NCBI GenBank assembly: GCA_023229985.1
Contig: JALNYF010000006.1
Location: 1-58,905 of the forward strand
Reading direction: 5' to 3'
Source: Bacteroidales bacterium
GTDB taxonomy: Bacteria > Bacteroidota > Bacteroidia > Bacteroidales > WCHB1-69
Length of the DNA: 58,905 nucleotides
Shown: positions 27,107 through 35,746 of the stretch, one piece after another
How the letters are laid out: the number at the start of each line of letters is the position of its first letter
Numbering within the stretch: position 1 is the first letter of the stretch
Translations under genes and position numbers: made by a program
The notes under the pieces: generated by a model
Seen by the model: the letters and a program-made list of their open reading frames with translations, nothing else
What the model was told of the DNA's origin: nothing
Databases searched by the model: none

Positions 27107-27682
27107 ATGACTGAATTAGAAGAAAAAAAAATCAATCAATTATTTCAATTTTTCGTAAACAACGGATTCGACCATACCGTAGAAGAAATCTCGGTTAGTT
27201 TAAAAATAACTCCCAAAACACTTTACAATCGCTACCAGAATAAAACCAATATGATATTCGAAACCCTTACGTATTGGCAAAAATTGGTCGTTCAAAGGAT
27301 TAACGAAAAAGCAATCTATTGTAATAACAGCATCGAAGCACTGATTATATTAATCTGCGAAATTGAGCAAAGTAGGCAAACAGAAACCTTTTTTTTCCAC
27401 CTCAAAAAGGACGACCTGCTCGGGGACGACCAATACGGCAATTCGGAATGGGAAAATTGCTTCATCAGTATCATCAACGATGACAAATATCAGAGTTTCG
27501 ACAAAAGAATAAACATAGAAACCTTCGTAAAATATTTTTTCACCAACCTACTTTTTTATCTCTCCAAACGGGAAATGTTCATTGAAACCATTCACTATAT
27601 TTTAGAGCCACTCCTTACGGAAAGCGGAAAAGAGAAATTTAATGAAGTCGATTTTGAGACCTTGCTGATCGGCCAAAAATAG
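27107..27682 (+). CDS. TetR-type transcriptional regulator
   Basis: 191 residues from ATG 27107; an upstream in-frame start would overlap hydF by 50 bases with non-homologous residues. Residues ~5-50 form the TetR helix-turn-helix (INQLFQFFVNNGFDHTVEEI, then SLKITPKTLYNRYQNKTNMI); the C-terminal ~140 residues are a ligand/dimerisation domain I cannot assign. It lies 10 bases after hydF and is probably co-transcribed. The interrupted palindrome at the hydF promoter is a plausible target, which would make this an autoregulated hydrogenase-maturation switch (inference). Confidence 0.85.
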   Translation: MTELEEKKINQLFQFFVNNGFDHTVEEISVSLKITPKTLYNRYQNKTNMIFETLTYWQKLVVQRINEKAIYCNNSIEALIILICEIEQSRQTETFFFHLKKDDLLGDDQYGNSEWENCFISIINDDKYQSFDKRINIETFVKYFFTNLLFYLSKREMFIETIHYILEPLLTESGKEKFNEVDFETLLIGQK

Positions 27683-27755
27683 CCAACGAGAAAATATCAA
27701 CGTTTTATTGTTGAGTACTTATTCATTGAATAAGCTAAATTTCAAAAGAAAGCAA

Positions 27756-27763
27756 TATCTTTG
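27756..27763 (+). promoter_or_regulatory. -7 element of the peptidoglycan hydrolase pair
   Basis: TATCTTTG (TAnnTTTG), 46 bases before the glucosaminidase start. Confidence 0.55.
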
Positions 27764-27809
27764 CGCGGCAAAAAATATCAATAACTGAAACCATTAATTA
27801 TACCATCAA

Positions 27810-28841
27810 ATGAAAAATATTAAACATATTATTACGATTTTTATACTGATTTTTTCGTGGGAGCTTGGCAGTGCGCAATATTCGGAAAAGGAAATCTACG
27901 AATACATAGATACGTATAAAGAGTTGGCAATCAATAAGATGTATGAATATAAAATTCCGGCAAGCATCACCTTAGCGCAGGGAATTTTTGAAAGTGGCTG
28001 TGGAACCAGCCGTTTAGCCAGTGAAGGGAACAACCATTTTGGTATTAAATGTCACAAAGAATGGACCGGCGACACGCTGCTCATTGATGATGATGAATTG
28101 CAAGAATGTTTCCGTAAATACAATACAGCAGAAGAGTCGTATAATGACCATTCACTATTTTTAAAAGGACGTCCGCGTTATAGTTCTCTCTTTACGTTAG
28201 ATATTTTGGACTATGTCGGCTGGGCAAAAGGATTAAAAGAAGCCGGCTACGCCACCAACCCCGAATATGCCAACCGAATCATCAATCTTATTGAAAAATT
28301 CAACATTGCTAAACTTGATACCCTCTATAACGAAAGACTGATGGCCGGCTATTTTAAAGATTATCCGAATGTGACACCTCCTTCCCTTGCAGAACAGACA
28401 GAACCTCAAGAGTTTGCTAATGACGATGGAGAAAATAAGCCAACAAGTATTACCGTCTTCACCGCCTTCAAAGACGAGTTCCCCGCTGTCGAATATCCCT
28501 TCACCGAAAGATCCGTTTATGTAAACAACAACACCTATTTTGTCATTGCACAAAAAGGAGATTCTTACTCAAAAATAGCAAAAGACTTACAGACAAGCGT
28601 TAAGAAGCTGAAAAAATATAATAATATCACCACATCGGGAAATTTGAAAATTGACCAAGTTGTTTATATTGAGCGTAAAAGCAAAACCGGAAAAGAAGAG
28701 TATTACAAAGTTCAAAATACGGAAACGCTACACTATATTTCACAAAAAACAGCCGTCGATTTGAATAAGATATACAAGTACAACGGATTAACACTCAAAT
28801 CAAAAGTCAAAAAAGGTGACATAATCAAACTTCAAAAATAG
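27810..28841 (+). CDS. GH73-type N-acetylglucosaminidase with LysM repeats
   Basis: 343 residues with a signal peptide (about 1-22, ELGSAQ). Residues ~35-170 are a GH73 glucosaminidase domain: PASITLAQGIFESGCGTSRL, with the expected catalytic acid Glu61, then NNHFGIKCHKEW and YNDHSLFLKGRPRY. Two LysM-like segments follow (~235-285, FVIAQKGDSYSKIAKDLQTS; ~293-343, YKVQNTETLHYISQKTAVDL) for peptidoglycan binding. It cleaves glycan strands in the cell wall. The M23 peptidase gene starts 3 bases after the stop, making a two-gene wall-remodelling operon. Confidence 0.95.
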   Translation: MKNIKHIITIFILIFSWELGSAQYSEKEIYEYIDTYKELAINKMYEYKIPASITLAQGIFESGCGTSRLASEGNNHFGIKCHKEWTGDTLLIDDDELQECFRKYNTAEESYNDHSLFLKGRPRYSSLFTLDILDYVGWAKGLKEAGYATNPEYANRIINLIEKFNIAKLDTLYNERLMAGYFKDYPNVTPPSLAEQTEPQEFANDDGENKPTSITVFTAFKDEFPAVEYPFTERSVYVNNNTYFVIAQKGDSYSKIAKDLQTSVKKLKKYNNITTSGNLKIDQVVYIERKSKTGKEEYYKVQNTETLHYISQKTAVDLNKIYKYNGLTLKSKVKKGDIIKLQK

Positions 28842-28844
28842 TTG

Positions 28845-29807
28845 ATGAATCGGACCATTTACCATTTTAATCCCGACACACTATCTTTTGAAAAACGCAA
28901 GTTCTCTTTAAAAGATATAATCAAACGTATTCTGTGGTTTTTAGCAACCGCCCTCTCCTTCTCTGCCATCATCATCTGGATTTCGTTTTACGTAATTGAT
29001 TCACCCAAAGAATTAATGCTCCGCCGTGAAAACAACGAATTAAAAGAAGAACTACAGACCCTTAATAATCAATATAAAAACTTAGAAACTGTCGTTCGCG
29101 ACATACAAGAACGAGACGACCAAATATACCGTTCCATCTTTGAAACCGACCCCATTCCACTCAATGAAAGATACCCTTTTTTAGCAGAAAACAAAAGCTA
29201 TAAAGACATCAAAGAACCGGAGATTATTTCTTTACTCAAGTCCATTCAGGAAAAATCGGACAGACTAATTTTGGGCTTGTCCAAACAATCTTACTCTTTT
29301 GATACCATCACCAATCTGGTTAACAAAAAAAGCGAGATGCTTCGCTGTATTCCTGCCATTCGTCCGATGCCCAATATTTATGAAATCAGTTCGGGCTTTG
29401 GACGACGATATCACCCCATTTTAAAAACGCTGCGTCCCCATACCGGAATTGATATTGCAGCCAAAAAAGGTACACCCGTCTATGCCACCGCCGACGGGAC
29501 CATTTCCAATCAGAAACCCGGCTCGGGTTATGGCAACGTCATCGTTATCAATCACGGCTATTCTTACCAAACGCTATACGCCCACCTCTCGAAAAAAGCC
29601 GTTAAACCCGGACAAAAAGTGACCCGCGGACAAATCATCGGCTACGTAGGGAATACCGGTCTTTCCTTGGGTCCGCACCTGCATTACGAAGTAATCAAAG
29701 ACGGCACCTATGTTAATCCCATTCATTACTTCTTCAACGATATTACTCCCGAAGAATACGATGCCATCTTGAAAAGCTCTCAAAAGGTTAACCAAGCTTT
29801 ATCATAA
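28845..29807 (+). CDS. M23 family metallopeptidase
   Basis: 320 residues from ATG 28845. One transmembrane segment (~30-52, LWFLATALSFSAIIIWISFY) anchors a coiled coil (~55-95, ENNELKEELQTLNNQYKNLE) and a C-terminal LytM domain: SSGFGRRYHPILKTLRPHTG with zinc ligands His199 and Asp203 (HTGIDI), and HLHYEV (His278, His280). All catalytic residues are present, so it should be an active peptidoglycan endopeptidase or cell-separation factor of the inner membrane, acting with the glucosaminidase encoded just upstream. Confidence 0.94.
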   Translation: MNRTIYHFNPDTLSFEKRKFSLKDIIKRILWFLATALSFSAIIIWISFYVIDSPKELMLRRENNELKEELQTLNNQYKNLETVVRDIQERDDQIYRSIFETDPIPLNERYPFLAENKSYKDIKEPEIISLLKSIQEKSDRLILGLSKQSYSFDTITNLVNKKSEMLRCIPAIRPMPNIYEISSGFGRRYHPILKTLRPHTGIDIAAKKGTPVYATADGTISNQKPGSGYGNVIVINHGYSYQTLYAHLSKKAVKPGQKVTRGQIIGYVGNTGLSLGPHLHYEVIKDGTYVNPIHYFFNDITPEEYDAILKSSQKVNQALS

Positions 29808-29810
29808 AGT

Positions 29811-29906
29811 TTATTGATTAACATATTAGTATTGACAAAATTACTGCAGTCCATATTTTGTCAGGCTACATTTTCGAAGAATGTATAAGGCATAAGAAAT
29901 CCGAAG
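29811..29906. repeat. Intergenic repeat element, copy B
   Basis: Aligns over about 95 bases with 58651-58745: TTATTGATTAA, then TAGTATTGACAAAATT, ATATTTTGTCAGGCT, ACATTT-CGAAGAATG and ATAAGAAATCCGAAG. A hairpin AATCCGAA...TTCGGATT (8 bp) follows at about 29898-29920. Confidence 0.65.
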
Positions 29907-30134
29907 AAATATTTCGGATTAAACAGATGTTTCCCATTATTTCTCATGTCGAACGCACGACCGTGCATCTCAATATTTGTTGCATACCCTCGGACTCCAT
30001 TATTGTGCGGGCAATTCGTTTTCCACCAAGCGTTTGTCCTTACTAGGTCTGACCCCACCGCATTACAATATTTATTGGACAGCAATATATATATAGTATA
30101 GACGGCAAAATTCTCTTTAGAAAAAGCCTGACAA
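29858..30134. mobile_element. MITE-like element bounded by 10-bp inverted repeats
   Basis: TTGTCAGGCT at 29858-29867 and its exact reverse complement AGCCTGACAA at 30125-30134 delimit 277 bases without a convincing gene. CAATTCGTTTT occurs at 30012-30022 and again at 30132-30142. No transposase and no clear target-site duplication are seen, so this is a candidate only; the rest of the 29808-30234 gap is featureless. Confidence 0.4.
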
Positions 30135-30234
30135 TTCGTTTTGAAACCATTCATCTCAACTCTTGCAAGAATGTGTAGCACATCGACTACTGATTCAAAA
30201 ATTTATTTTTTGTAATCCAAAAACATGTCAGAAA

Positions 30235-32484
30235 TTATTGCCTGCTTATCATGATTTTGAAGCAGGTTTGCTCCTGATCGGTAACTATTTTCCCGATGTA
30301 AAAACCATTGGATAAGTGACTTACATTGATAGTAAGAGCTAGTTGATCAACGTTATTCTGCGTCAGCACCATTTTGCCGGCGGCATCAAAAATGGAGAGT
30401 TGAATAATATTTCCTTGCTGACAATCTATATGCAATTCGCGGGAAGCGGGGTTAGGATAGACTTTCAAAGATGATGGATGGCTAAACTGCTGGATGGAGA
30501 TATCAATGGGCGGTGGCATAATTCCGTCAAAATAAGCAACTCCGCCGGCATAGTTACCAACTATCATCTCCGGATAGGAATCGTTGTCAATGTCTGCAAC
30601 CGCCACGCCAACGCGAACTCCTTCAATTATATCGTAACGGTTCCCATAAAAAACTTCGAACATCTTCTCTTCGGAGAGAAGGAAGGATTCATCAAGATTA
30701 TCATCAATATTTTTAAAATAAGCAATGCTGCCTTGTTCAGTCCCACAAAACAGAAAAGTCTCATTGTGACTGTTTCTAAAAAAACAAGGCACCGAAAATC
30801 CAAAAAAAGATGTATTTTCATCTCTGATATCTACACCACCCAAAGTATCGGTAATTAAATAAAAATCAGGAATATTAACAGAAATATTTCGGTAATATGC
30901 AATTTGTCCCCGCCGATTGCCAATCATTAAATCACTCATTCCGTCCTTATCTAAATCAAAATATTGCGGCGTGCTAAAATCCCCGACATCAATCCCCGCA
31001 TAGTTTCTTACTTCCGGTTCAAACTGGGGCAAACCGGACGAAGTAAGATTCGGAAAAAGCAGAAGCGTTCCGTCGATATTTCCACAAAGCATATCGCAGG
31101 TTCCATTACCGTCAAAATCTCCAAAAGTGGGATATAATGCCTGCCAATTCTGAGATTTCAGATTCCCAAAATCATTGGTAACATATTGAAAAACAGGAGA
31201 TTCTATCGTTCCAATATTTTTTAAATAAATAATTGATGATGAAAAATAAGAAGATAGGTAGCCATTATGCAATGCCGAAGAATCATAACTTCCATAATTA
31301 GCAATAAATAAGTCTTGTAATCCATCGCGATCCCAATCGTAAAAAACGGGGTATGCGCCGCTGCCGGTTTCAATCATTTCATTTTGCAGAAAAGAATCTG
31401 TAATCATTTCATATTCATCAATATCCGCGTTGTATTGGTACACAAGAAAGCTATGATTATCTTGTGATTTAGTTAAAGAAGGATCTGATGGCGAAGCCAA
31501 CAACTCTTTTTGACCGTCACCATTTATATCAATCATATTAATGACGGGCATCGAATAGAGCCAAATTGGTTGGAGCGGATTCGGGAAAAGCGTATCAATC
31601 ATTGTCATACGAGCATCAGCCGGCGTACCGCCATTATGCAGCCACACCAAGTTTGGGTAATCCACATCGCCCACCACCAAGTCTGGCGTTCCATTTCCGG
31701 AAAAATCATACATAAACAGAGTAGAACCGATATGACGGGACGGTTCATCATCTTTTTGTCCGCAGTCACTATTTAAAATGATAGAATTATCTTCGCCGCC
31801 TTCTTCAAAATGTCCCCAGCACTCATCTTCTAAACGAAAATCAAAATCATCGGCATTACCTGCATTTTGCATGGCATAATTTTTATGAAAATGCACGTAC
31901 TTACCTAACAACCAGAAATTCAATATATCCAAATCACCGTCCCCGTCGATGTCGTCAATAGCGAGGTAATCATCGGTTGAGGTATATAAATTGGTATAAC
32001 CATTATAATAGAAGGATTGAAGTTGTTCTGTTTTCAATTGAAATTGGAGTGAATCGCTAGAAATATTTTGATAAACGGTAATTCCGGCAAGTCCGTAGCA
32101 AAAAATGTCCTCTTTCCCATCTAGGTTATAATCTTTAAAGATAGCCCAATTATGTAAATCGGGAAAGGCATGCCGATATTCCGGCGCAAAGCGGTACGGG
32201 GATACTGAATCAGCAGTACGGATAAAAGGAAGAAGCCGATTCCCATGTTTTTCGAAAACGACCAAATCTTTGATTCCATCTAAGTTGAAGTCGATTTCGG
32301 ACGCGCGAACGGAATTAATACCACCTGCCCAAGGGAAGCATAAAACCGTGGAATCGGAGCGCAAAATTCTCACATTTTGACTTCGTTCAAAACCAAAATC
32401 ATGCCGATTTTGAGAAAAAACAGAATTGGAAAATGTATATAAAAATATGAAAGAGAGAAAAACAAATTTAAAGTTTCGCAGCAT
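30235..32484 (-). CDS. T9SS-secreted FG-GAP/VCBS repeat protein
   Basis: 749 residues: signal peptide (about 1-24, FSNSVFSQ), then repeated FG-GAP/VCBS-type calcium-binding motifs of the form D-D-x-x-G-D (EIDFNLDGIKDLVVFEKHGN, DYNLDGKEDIF, DIDGDGDLDIL, DINGDGQKELL, DWDRDGLQDLF, DFDGNGTCDML, DLDKDGMSDLM, DIDNDSYPEMI), which build a beta-propeller. The last ~75 residues (LKVYPNPASRELHI ... FKIMISRQ) are a T9SS sorting domain. Expected at the cell surface or secreted; adhesin-like or binding role is inferred, ligand unknown. It is preceded by a small lipoprotein gene 1 base away. Confidence 0.9.
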   Translation of the reverse strand: MLRNFKFVFLSFIFLYTFSNSVFSQNRHDFGFERSQNVRILRSDSTVLCFPWAGGINSVRASEIDFNLDGIKDLVVFEKHGNRLLPFIRTADSVSPYRFAPEYRHAFPDLHNWAIFKDYNLDGKEDIFCYGLAGITVYQNISSDSLQFQLKTEQLQSFYYNGYTNLYTSTDDYLAIDDIDGDGDLDILNFWLLGKYVHFHKNYAMQNAGNADDFDFRLEDECWGHFEEGGEDNSIILNSDCGQKDDEPSRHIGSTLFMYDFSGNGTPDLVVGDVDYPNLVWLHNGGTPADARMTMIDTLFPNPLQPIWLYSMPVINMIDINGDGQKELLASPSDPSLTKSQDNHSFLVYQYNADIDEYEMITDSFLQNEMIETGSGAYPVFYDWDRDGLQDLFIANYGSYDSSALHNGYLSSYFSSSIIYLKNIGTIESPVFQYVTNDFGNLKSQNWQALYPTFGDFDGNGTCDMLCGNIDGTLLLFPNLTSSGLPQFEPEVRNYAGIDVGDFSTPQYFDLDKDGMSDLMIGNRRGQIAYYRNISVNIPDFYLITDTLGGVDIRDENTSFFGFSVPCFFRNSHNETFLFCGTEQGSIAYFKNIDDNLDESFLLSEEKMFEVFYGNRYDIIEGVRVGVAVADIDNDSYPEMIVGNYAGGVAYFDGIMPPPIDISIQQFSHPSSLKVYPNPASRELHIDCQQGNIIQLSIFDAAGKMVLTQNNVDQLALTINVSHLSNGFYIGKIVTDQEQTCFKIMISRQ

Positions 32485-32485
32485 A

Positions 32486-32728
32486 TTAATAATGATAGCG
32501 ATTTCTCCTTTTTGTTTTCATAACGTACTCCGTATTAATGGGTTTTGAGGATTTTTGTTTAAACCTTCTTTTATTTTTATAGGCTTTGTTCCGCTTGGCT
32601 TTTGTCTTATTGTTCTTCGTAAATGTTCGCATATTGCGATACGAAGGCTGGCAGGAACTAAACGTCATTAAAGCAGGGATACTAAACGTAAATATCAGCA
32701 AATAAACCAAATACTTCCGAAATTTCAT
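32486..32728 (-). CDS. Small basic lipoprotein, unknown function
   Basis: 80 residues. A signal peptide (MKFRKYLVYLLIFTFSIPAL) ends at a lipobox FSSC (Cys26). The mature ~54 residues are strongly basic (KNNKTKAKRNKAYKNKRRFK) with no recognisable domain. It has a good promoter (32770-32802) and is 1 base from the FG-GAP protein, so the two form an operon. Possibly a periplasmic, nucleic-acid- or wall-binding peptide; not recognised. Confidence 0.7.
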   Translation of the reverse strand: MKFRKYLVYLLIFTFSIPALMTFSSCQPSYRNMRTFTKNNKTKAKRNKAYKNKRRFKQKSSKPINTEYVMKTKRRNRYHY

Positions 32729-32769
32729 ATCATTATTATACTATAAGTAATTACTCAATTTTCAAGTCG

Positions 32770-32802
32770 CAAATTTACATCTTATTTTGATTAAAACGCA
32801 AA
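32770..32802 (-). promoter_or_regulatory. Promoter of the small-lipoprotein/FG-GAP operon
   Basis: On the minus strand TTTG (complement of 32799-32802), 21 bases, then TAAATTTG (complement of 32770-32777): both halves of the Bacteroidota TTTG-N19/21-TAnnTTTG promoter. Confidence 0.7.
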
Positions 32803-32996
32803 TAATTATTTTTTGTTACAATTTTTTTTCAATAAAACGCTTTGAATTTTAAGAACAGGCTGATTATGATTGATTTATAAATACCCGTAGCTCATTGTTG
32901 ACTTTATACCATCTCAAATCATTCCATTCACTTGAGCCATTTCATATTATCTGACGGCGCGAGAAAAATGATATATCTTTTATCCTAAAAAAAATG

Positions 32997-33004
32997 TATT
33001 TTTG
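32997..33004 (+). promoter_or_regulatory. -7 element of kamD
   Basis: TATTTTTG (TAnnTTTG), 49 bases before the kamD ATG. Between the divergent promoters (32803-32996) I see no gene or conserved RNA. Confidence 0.6.
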
Positions 33005-33053
33005 CACGTTCAATGAAAATGATAAAAACAAAGAATAAAAACGACAGAAAAGA

Positions 33054-34607
33054 ATGGAAAAGAGTAAATTAGGACTTGATTTTCAAAAAGTTAAACATGC
33101 AAAAAAGTTAGCCAGCACCATTGCGGAAGATGTTCAAAATTTTGTAAATAAATATACAACCGTTACGGTAGAACGTACTTTGTGTCGATTAATCGGCATT
33201 GACGGCGTAGATGCGAATGACATTCCACTTCCCAATGTTGTGGTCAACGAGATACAGGAAAAAGGGTTGCTTCATCAAGGGATTTTGTATTTCTTGGGCA
33301 ATGCCGTTATTGAAACCGGCAAGACCCCGCAATCCATTGCCGAAGAAATAGCAATAGGGAATTTAGACATTACCCAACTGAAAATTAATGATTTAGATAA
33401 AATCAAACAAGCCATTGCTCCGTACATTGACAATAGCATTCAACATATTAAGCAGAACGTTGCCCGTAGAAATGAGTATTTAAAAACGCTGGGTGAAGGG
33501 AGCAAGCCATACGTCTATGTAATTGTAGCCACCGGAAACATTTACGAAGATGTGATTCAGGCACAGGCAGCTGCACGCCAAGGGGCGGACGTTATCGCCG
33601 TTATTCGAACCACGGGGCAAAGTTTGCTGGATTATGTACCGTTCGGTGCTACCACAGAGGGTTTTGGCGGTACTTTTGCCACGCAGGAAAACTTCCGCAT
33701 TATGCGCAAGGCATTGGACGAAGTGGGCGAGGAAGTAGGCCGATATATTCGTTTATGCAACTATTGTTCAGGACTTTGCATGCCGGAAATTGCCGCCATG
33801 GGCGCATTGGAACGCTTGGACGTCATGCTCAACGATGCCCTTTATGGAATTTTATTCCGCGACATCAACCCGCAACGTACCATCATTGACCAATATTTCT
33901 CCCGCATTATCAACGGTTTTGCCGGCGTAATCATCAACACCGGCGAAGATAATTACCTTACTACCGCTGACGCTTTTGAAGAAGCCCATACCGTCTTAGC
34001 TTCGGACTTAATTAATGAACAATTAGCACTTTTGGCAGGTATGCCCGAAGAATTAATGGGATTGGGACACGCTTTTGAAATGGACCCGCAATTAGAAAAC
34101 GGTTTCTTGTACGAATTAGCACAAGCTCAAATGACCCGCGAAATATTCCCCAAAGCCACTTTGAAATACATGCCCCCCACCAAATTCAAGACCGGAAACA
34201 TCTTCCGCGGCGAAATTCAAGACGCTTTGTTTAACGAAATTGCCATTTGGACAGGTCAAGGAATTCAACTACTCGGCATGATTACCGAAGCCATTCATAC
34301 TCCTTTTATGTCAGACAGATATTTAGCCATCGAAAATGCGAAATATATCTTCGGAAATATGAAAAATATTGGAGACGAAGTCGAATTTAAAGAAGGCGGC
34401 ATTATCCGAAAAAGAGCAGAAAAAGTGTTGAATGATACGGTCGTTTTATTAGAAGACATCGTAGAAGAAGGGCTATTTAACGCATTGGAAAAAGGACTTT
34501 TTGCCAATATTAAACGAAGCAAAAACGGTGGCAAAGGATTAGCCGGAGTAGTAGCCAAAGATGAAAACTATTTCAATCCTTTTATTTCTAAAATGAAAGA
34601 ACGCTAA
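33054..34607 (+). CDS. kamD: Lysine 5,6-aminomutase alpha subunit
   Basis: 517 residues, full length. With KamE it forms the adenosylcobalamin- and PLP-dependent mutase that converts D-lysine or L-beta-lysine in the lysine-to-butyrate/acetate fermentation. The sequence starts KSKLGLDFQKVKHAKKLAST and has the family stretches YTTVTVERTLCRLIGIDGVD and YVIVATGNIYEDVIQAQAAA. KamE, the subunit that binds the cobalamin, normally follows directly, but here the next gene is a peptide-transport permease. None of kamE, kamA, kal, kdd or kce is in the window. Its B12 need links it to the riboswitch operon at 3674-8510. Confidence 0.93.
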   Translation: MEKSKLGLDFQKVKHAKKLASTIAEDVQNFVNKYTTVTVERTLCRLIGIDGVDANDIPLPNVVVNEIQEKGLLHQGILYFLGNAVIETGKTPQSIAEEIAIGNLDITQLKINDLDKIKQAIAPYIDNSIQHIKQNVARRNEYLKTLGEGSKPYVYVIVATGNIYEDVIQAQAAARQGADVIAVIRTTGQSLLDYVPFGATTEGFGGTFATQENFRIMRKALDEVGEEVGRYIRLCNYCSGLCMPEIAAMGALERLDVMLNDALYGILFRDINPQRTIIDQYFSRIINGFAGVIINTGEDNYLTTADAFEEAHTVLASDLINEQLALLAGMPEELMGLGHAFEMDPQLENGFLYELAQAQMTREIFPKATLKYMPPTKFKTGNIFRGEIQDALFNEIAIWTGQGIQLLGMITEAIHTPFMSDRYLAIENAKYIFGNMKNIGDEVEFKEGGIIRKRAEKVLNDTVVLLEDIVEEGLFNALEKGLFANIKRSKNGGKGLAGVVAKDENYFNPFISKMKER

Positions 34608-34640
34608 AAGGCGGCGATACGCTTTAAACTGAAAATAACC

Positions 34641-35744
34641 TTGAGTATCTTTAAAAAAAAAGATAAAAACTACAAAGCAGTGTCTCTTTCGGAACTCACG
34701 TGGAAAAGATTCCGAAAAGAGGGACAAGGAATGATATCGCTTGGTTTTATCATTTTTGTGATTTTACTCGCCATTGCGGGATATTTGGTCACGCCGGATT
34801 CAACGCCGTACTGCAATCATCAACAATTGGAAATTGCCCTTCAACCTCCCGGGTTTAGGGTAAAATTGTTACAATTGAAACAAGAACAAGAAGTTCCCCA
34901 ATTCAATCTGTTACAAAAGATGCTATACGGACAACCTGCTCAATATCAGACTATTCCAATTGATGAGTTCCGACAGACACGCGATTCTGTTTACGTTAAA
35001 TTATTTGAAGACGACCCCAACACAACAGTTGGATATGCCAAGTCGGAGTTAGCCGATGAGCCGGTGACAAGCAAAAAATTTCTGCTGGGGACAGACCGCT
35101 ACGGGCGCGATGTTTTAAGCCAATTAATGATTGGAACACGCATCAGCTTGGCAGTAGGCGGAATATCTGTTTTCATTGCTTTAGTGATTGGCATTTTAAT
35201 TGGCTCAATAGCAGGTTATTACAGAGGAAAGATAGACGATATTTTGATGTGGTTCATCAATGTGGTTTGGTCTATTCCCACTTTATTATTGGTGATTGCT
35301 ATTAGTTTTGCGTTAGGGAAAGGGTTTTGGCAGATATTCATTGCGATGGGATTGACGATGTGGGTGGATGTGGCGCGGGTCGTGCGCGGGCAAGTGATCA
35401 GTTTGCGGGAGAAAGAATTTGTAGAAGCAGGGAAAGCATTAGGATATAACAGTTTTCACATCATTTTGAAACACTTGCTTCCCAACATTTCAGGCACCAT
35501 TATCGTTATTGCCGCTTCCAATTTCTCGTCGGCCATCTTGATGGAGGCTGGTTTAAGTTTCTTGGGAATCGGCGTACAACCTCCTACCCCGTCTTGGGGA
35601 ATGATGATGAAAGAGAATTATGCTTATATCGTATTGGATAATGCATACTTAGCCATCATTCCGGGCATTGCCATCATGCTGTTAGTCTTGGCTTTTATGC
35701 TCATTGGCAATGCTTTACGAAATGCAATGGATGTTAGAAATTAA
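34641..35744 (+). CDS. ABC transporter permease, OppC/DppC type
   Basis: 367 residues starting at TTG 34641 (no ATG or GTG in frame upstream). TM1 lies at ~30-50 (MISLGFIIFVILLAIAGYLV); a long extracytoplasmic insert (~52-145) follows; then GTDRYGRDVLSQLMIGTRIS and a typical binding-protein-dependent permease core with an EAA loop (EAGKALGYNSFHIILKHLLP) and further transmembrane segments. Such permeases pair with an OppB partner, ATPases and a binding protein to import peptides; none of these genes is nearby. It sits 33 bases after kamD and 2 bases before the ribF-like gene. Translation may be coupled to its neighbours. Confidence 0.87.
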   Translation: MSIFKKKDKNYKAVSLSELTWKRFRKEGQGMISLGFIIFVILLAIAGYLVTPDSTPYCNHQQLEIALQPPGFRVKLLQLKQEQEVPQFNLLQKMLYGQPAQYQTIPIDEFRQTRDSVYVKLFEDDPNTTVGYAKSELADEPVTSKKFLLGTDRYGRDVLSQLMIGTRISLAVGGISVFIALVIGILIGSIAGYYRGKIDDILMWFINVVWSIPTLLLVIAISFALGKGFWQIFIAMGLTMWVDVARVVRGQVISLREKEFVEAGKALGYNSFHIILKHLLPNISGTIIVIAASNFSSAILMEAGLSFLGIGVQPPTPSWGMMMKENYAYIVLDNAYLAIIPGIAIMLLVLAFMLIGNALRNAMDVRN

Positions 35745-35746
35745 TT

